Positions 5,705-8,096 of a DNA stretch of 8,096 nucleotides are shown here, piece by piece; position 1 is the first letter of the stretch; each line of letters starts with the position of its first letter. Both the position numbers and the translations under genes were made by a program. The DNA is from Pseudomonadota bacterium. Its GTDB lineage: Bacteria; Pseudomonadota; Gammaproteobacteria; Pseudomonadales; Pseudohongiellaceae. The stretch covers positions 1 to 8,096 of the forward strand of contig JADFOC010000099.1 in the NCBI GenBank assembly GCA_022563075.1, in the 5' to 3' direction. The notes under the pieces are model-generated. The model saw only the letters and a program-made list of their open reading frames with translations, was not told the origin of the DNA and did not search any database.

Positions 5705-7411
5705 CTAGTTGGTTGGCTCAGCTGAGTGATAAGTCCAGTAACCAATAAACATTTCGTCCCAGCTCTGCAGACCAAAAGTAAGTTCCCGACTTGGGTCCGG
5801 ATTGGCGGGATTATATTCAGAATTATCGAATGCCCCTGTTACATGTACCGTGGTTCCGGCCGGTAATAGTATGGGCTCCTCGAGCAAGTAGGTGGGCTGC
5901 CAGGCGTAGCTGTAATTTGGCACGCTCAGTAATTCTTGCAAGCTGCCATCGGGTAACTCGGCACTGAATTTCATGTCTTTGCCGCGGAAATGCATGTGCG
6001 CACGCAGACCAGTGACCACTACATCTTCCTGAAAAACATACCTAGCGGATGCTTCATGATCCTGTGCAAAAGCAGGAATTCGAAACTGACCGGATACTGA
6101 GCGAGTAAAGTTCTCATAGGTCGGTGGTTCATCGTGCATGTATAAACCAAGTATGGTTTCGTCCGTGGTTGCTCTGCCGTTGGTAGTGAAGTGGAACTGC
6201 ATCGAGAGCTTATGGCCGACGGGAATAAGCACACCGGTATCTTCAGGGAATGTCATCGCATCTACTTTGCCCGGCGCGTAGCCTTCGAGGAATCGACGTG
6301 CGACCGAGCGGGTATTTGCTTCACCACCGTCGAAATTTTCAGCCGGTGCCGTCACATAGGCCAGTAGGTGATGCAACACTGACGGGTCTCCAGCGATAAA
6401 TTGAACCGCTTTAACCCACTTGTCTTCTTCGAACGGCAGATCCACGTTTACACTAATGTAGTCTAAAACCCCAGTGGCTGGAATTTCCATTTTCGGTGCA
6501 GTGATGACATAGTCGGGCTCGCCTAATTGCCAGGCGCGCCGATCTGCAAATTCCACCTGTGTCAAAGGATCGAGCGCACCAGTTCCTCGAGGGGAACCAG
6601 CATCAATCCAATGCACCAGCGTCTGCAGATCGTCTACAGTCAGATAGCGGGCATTGCTGAAGTGACCGATATTGGGATCGATCTGTGTCGGTGGCATACG
6701 CTTAGTCAACAATACTTCACGAATCATTGGTGACCAGCCTTGCAGCATCAAATGACTGTCCAATGCGAACGGACCGATGCCGCCTTCACGGTGACAGATA
6801 GCACATTGCTCGACGATGATTGGCGCCACTTCTGAAGAATAATCCGGGGCTGCACCCGCAAGTTCTGCTTGCGCTGGAAAGCTCAGATCACAACCGGCGG
6901 CTGCCAAGACTGTGGTGCTGTCGACCGTACCTGCGATCTCGCTGGCCAGCGTCTGGGCGACACCGTCGTGCATCGGGCCGCGGTACAGGATGGTCAATCG
7001 CTCTGGGTCAAGAATGGCGACTTCGCCGGCTTTGGTCAGATTCAAAGTTTCAGACACCAGTTGACCGACGTCCAATAAAATTGGTAACTCAATGCCGCGT
7101 TCTGCTTTGGCAGCGCGAATAACTTCGATATCGGATTCGGTGGAAGAGTTGATGAAAGCAAAGACAATTCCTCGCTCTGCCCAATCGGCTTGCATTGCCT
7201 GAAACTGCGAGACCGAAGCGTCAATAGAAGCACAGGAATTATCGAAGGACATTAATACCAGGGCTTGCTTATGACGATAACGACTCAGCTGGTGGAACTC
7301 ACCATCGCTGTCCAACAGGGCAAAATCACCGATTCTATCTGCTACAGCGAAGGCTGTGCTAGACAGAACACCGGTTAGAACCGCAATCCCTAAGCGATAC
7401 AGTTTTTTCAT
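5705..7411 (-). CDS. Exported redoxin / cytochrome c / PHM-like copper monooxygenase fusion
   Basis: A 568-residue protein with three parts. Residues 1-22 are a signal peptide (MKKLYRLGIAVLTGVLSSTAFA), so it acts in the periplasm or outside. Residues about 23-165 resemble a peroxiredoxin/thioredoxin-like domain (IGDFALLDSDG; lone Cys60 in DNSCAS). Residues about 190-275 are a cytochrome c segment with haem motif CAICH (203-207) and KRMPPT, whose Met239 is the likely axial ligand. Residues about 325-568 resemble peptidylglycine alpha-hydroxylating and dopamine beta-monooxygenases: His347-His348 and His407 (MQFHF) match the CuH ligands, His472-Met-His474 and Met554 (DEMF) match the CuM ligands. 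These enzymes hydroxylate C-H bonds with O2; the substrate here is unknown. Start at 7411 is chosen for the signal peptide and GGAGAG 7 nt upstream. A paralogue lies just upstream, a strong terminator downstream. Confidence 0.85.
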   Translation of the reverse strand: MKKLYRLGIAVLTGVLSSTAFAVADRIGDFALLDSDGEFHQLSRYRHKQALVLMSFDNSCASIDASVSQFQAMQADWAERGIVFAFINSSTESDIEVIRAAKAERGIELPILLDVGQLVSETLNLTKAGEVAILDPERLTILYRGPMHDGVAQTLASEIAGTVDSTTVLAAAGCDLSFPAQAELAGAAPDYSSEVAPIIVEQCAICHREGGIGPFALDSHLMLQGWSPMIREVLLTKRMPPTQIDPNIGHFSNARYLTVDDLQTLVHWIDAGSPRGTGALDPLTQVEFADRRAWQLGEPDYVITAPKMEIPATGVLDYISVNVDLPFEEDKWVKAVQFIAGDPSVLHHLLAYVTAPAENFDGGEANTRSVARRFLEGYAPGKVDAMTFPEDTGVLIPVGHKLSMQFHFTTNGRATTDETILGLYMHDEPPTYENFTRSVSGQFRIPAFAQDHEASARYVFQEDVVVTGLRAHMHFRGKDMKFSAELPDGSLQELLSVPNYSYAWQPTYLLEEPILLPAGTTVHVTGAFDNSEYNPANPDPSRELTFGLQSWDEMFIGYWTYHSAEPTN

Positions 7412-7418
7412 AGCTCGA

Positions 7419-7424
7419 CTCTCC
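7419..7424 (-). promoter_or_regulatory. Ribosome binding site that fixes the fusion gene start
   Basis: GGAGAG on the minus strand, 7 nt before the ATG at 7411. With the signal peptide that begins there, it decides against the in-frame start 25 codons upstream at 7486. Confidence 0.75.
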
Positions 7425-7577
7425 GAAAATTCGTTGGCAATGCTTGAACCAATCAATTTTAAACTAAAGTAAGCAGAAATAGTCACAAACTATGATTACT
7501 TTTTGTAACAATTTGAAATTCTGCGTGCTGTATTCCGCCCTCGCAGGATTGGCAGAAATTGCAGCCCTGCCTGCATT

Positions 7578-7609
7578 ATAAGGGACACTGTATAACGGAT
7601 GGCCCTTAT
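7578..7609 (-). other. Inverted repeat in the gap between the two paralogues
   Basis: A perfect 7-bp inverted repeat ATAAGGG / CCCTTAT with an 18-nt loop, about 21 bases after the stop of the upstream paralogue. It has no T-tract, so it is at best a weak terminator or an mRNA 3'-end structure. The rest of the 219-base gap (7412-7630) is AT-rich near the downstream gene; I could not find a convincing promoter in it, so the two paralogues may share a transcript. Confidence 0.3.
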
Positions 7610-7630
7610 TAGATCGAATCTACCCGGTTA

Positions 7631-8096
7631 CTAATGCTTACTTGTCTTGTGATAGGAGAAGTAGCCAATGAACATTTCATCCCAACTCTGGGCACCCCCA
7701 CGAACCACCGCTGCAGGATCTGGATTACCGAGATTGTATTGAGAATTGTCAAAAGCTCCTTCGATCATTACCCGGGAACCGGCAGGTAACAACATGGGTT
7801 CAGACAAACGATAGGTTGGCTGCCAGGCGAAATTGTAATCAGGCACATTGATGATGTCATCCTTGGTGCCGTCGGGGTAAATGACACTGAAACGCATGTG
7901 TTTGCCTCGATAATGCATGTGGGGACGTAGACCGTGTAGCAGGATTTCGTCTTCGAATACATAGGACGCGCTCATCTTGTGTTCCGCGACGCCCGGTGGA
8001 ATTTCCAGGTTGCGACCACTGTGACTCAAGGAATAGGTTGAATATTGGAACTGAGGTTGTGCATCGGCGAAATACAAACCCAATCATGTGTTATCT
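7631..8096 (-). pseudogene. PHM-like copper monooxygenase paralogue, 3' part, with in-frame stop (runs off the right edge)
   Basis: The last 150 codons code for the C-terminal part of a PHM-like module very similar to residues 421-568 of the neighbouring fusion protein: LGLYFAD, then LRPHMHYRG (HMH copper ligands), NFAWQPTY, LLPAGS, GAFDNSQYN, NPDP and SWDEMFIGY (copper-ligand Met). By hand about 64 of about 112 aligned residues are identical after the shared HxxSAxYVF. The codons GAT AAC ACA TGA TTG GGT read D-N-T-stop-L-G where the intact copy has D-E-T-I-L-G. Homology therefore continues upstream of a TGA at 8084-8086, so the gene is interrupted by a nonsense codon, mis-sequenced or read through. 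Only three codons upstream of the stop are visible, so pseudogene status is provisional. No redoxin or haem part can be judged. It ends with TAG. Confidence 0.65.

Noticed and set aside
7412..7486. Upstream start for the redoxin-cytochrome-monooxygenase gene at 7486
   Set aside because: It would place 25 residues before a clear signal peptide. The ATG at 7411 has GGAGAG 7 nt upstream and begins MKKLYRLGIAVL.
7560..7580. Small inverted repeat TGCAG/CTGCA as a terminator between the paralogues
   Set aside because: Only 5 bp with a 6-nt loop and no proper T-run afterwards; too weak to call.
7631..8083. A genuine 150-residue gene starting with TTG at 8083
   Set aside because: The TTG is the Leu of a conserved LGLY motif in the middle of the PHM-like domain, there is no signal peptide or ribosome binding site, and homology continues upstream of the TGA. 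It is the tail of a longer, interrupted gene.
8084..8086. TGA as a selenocysteine codon, or TGA read as tryptophan
   Set aside because: The intact paralogue has Ile at this position, not Cys, and I see no convincing SECIS-type hairpin just downstream. TGA is used as a normal stop at birA (2786-2788), which speaks against a changed code.

Overview
The window looks like a gammaproteobacterial chromosome. The left half carries a tRNA-Tyr / tRNA-Gly / tRNA-Thr / tuf cluster next to birA, coaX and a SPOR-like gene. This is the arrangement known from Pseudomonas (birA-coaX-SPOR protein-tRNAs-tufB) and, for the tRNA-tuf part, from E. coli (tyrU-glyT-thrT-tufB). All genes that I can support lie on the minus strand, so transcription runs from high to low coordinates. 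The exact genus cannot be told from the sequence.

Layout in transcription order (right to left). At 8096-7631 is the 3' part of a PHM-like (peptidylglycine monooxygenase-like) copper protein, which enters from outside the window and carries an in-frame TGA four codons inside the window edge. At 7411-5705 is an intact paralogue, an exported three-domain protein: a redoxin-like domain, a single-haem cytochrome c segment and a PHM-like copper monooxygenase module with all six expected copper ligands. It ends at a textbook intrinsic terminator (5646-5680). At 5505-3781 is a short CstA-family transporter with its own extended -10 promoter and an imperfect palindrome over the -35, followed by a large hairpin terminator (3683-3732). 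At 3592-1341 is a tight operon of birA (without the N-terminal DNA-binding domain), coaX (ATGA overlap) and the SPOR-like gene (3-nt gap). Finally, 1286-1 holds the three tRNAs and the first 278 codons of tuf, driven by a strong-looking promoter buried in the end of the SPOR-like gene.

Functionally the left half is housekeeping: translation (tRNAs, EF-Tu), cofactor metabolism (biotin ligation, CoA synthesis) and perhaps the cell envelope. The middle is peptide or pyruvate uptake under carbon limitation. The right end is the accessory and least understood part: two adjacent copies of a copper/haem/redoxin protein of unknown substrate, one of them apparently broken or recoded. That pair is the best candidate for new biology here. 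There is no gene-free stretch longer than 300 bases; the gaps of about 190-220 bases are described through the promoters and terminators they hold. I saw no insertion sequence, CRISPR array or phage gene.
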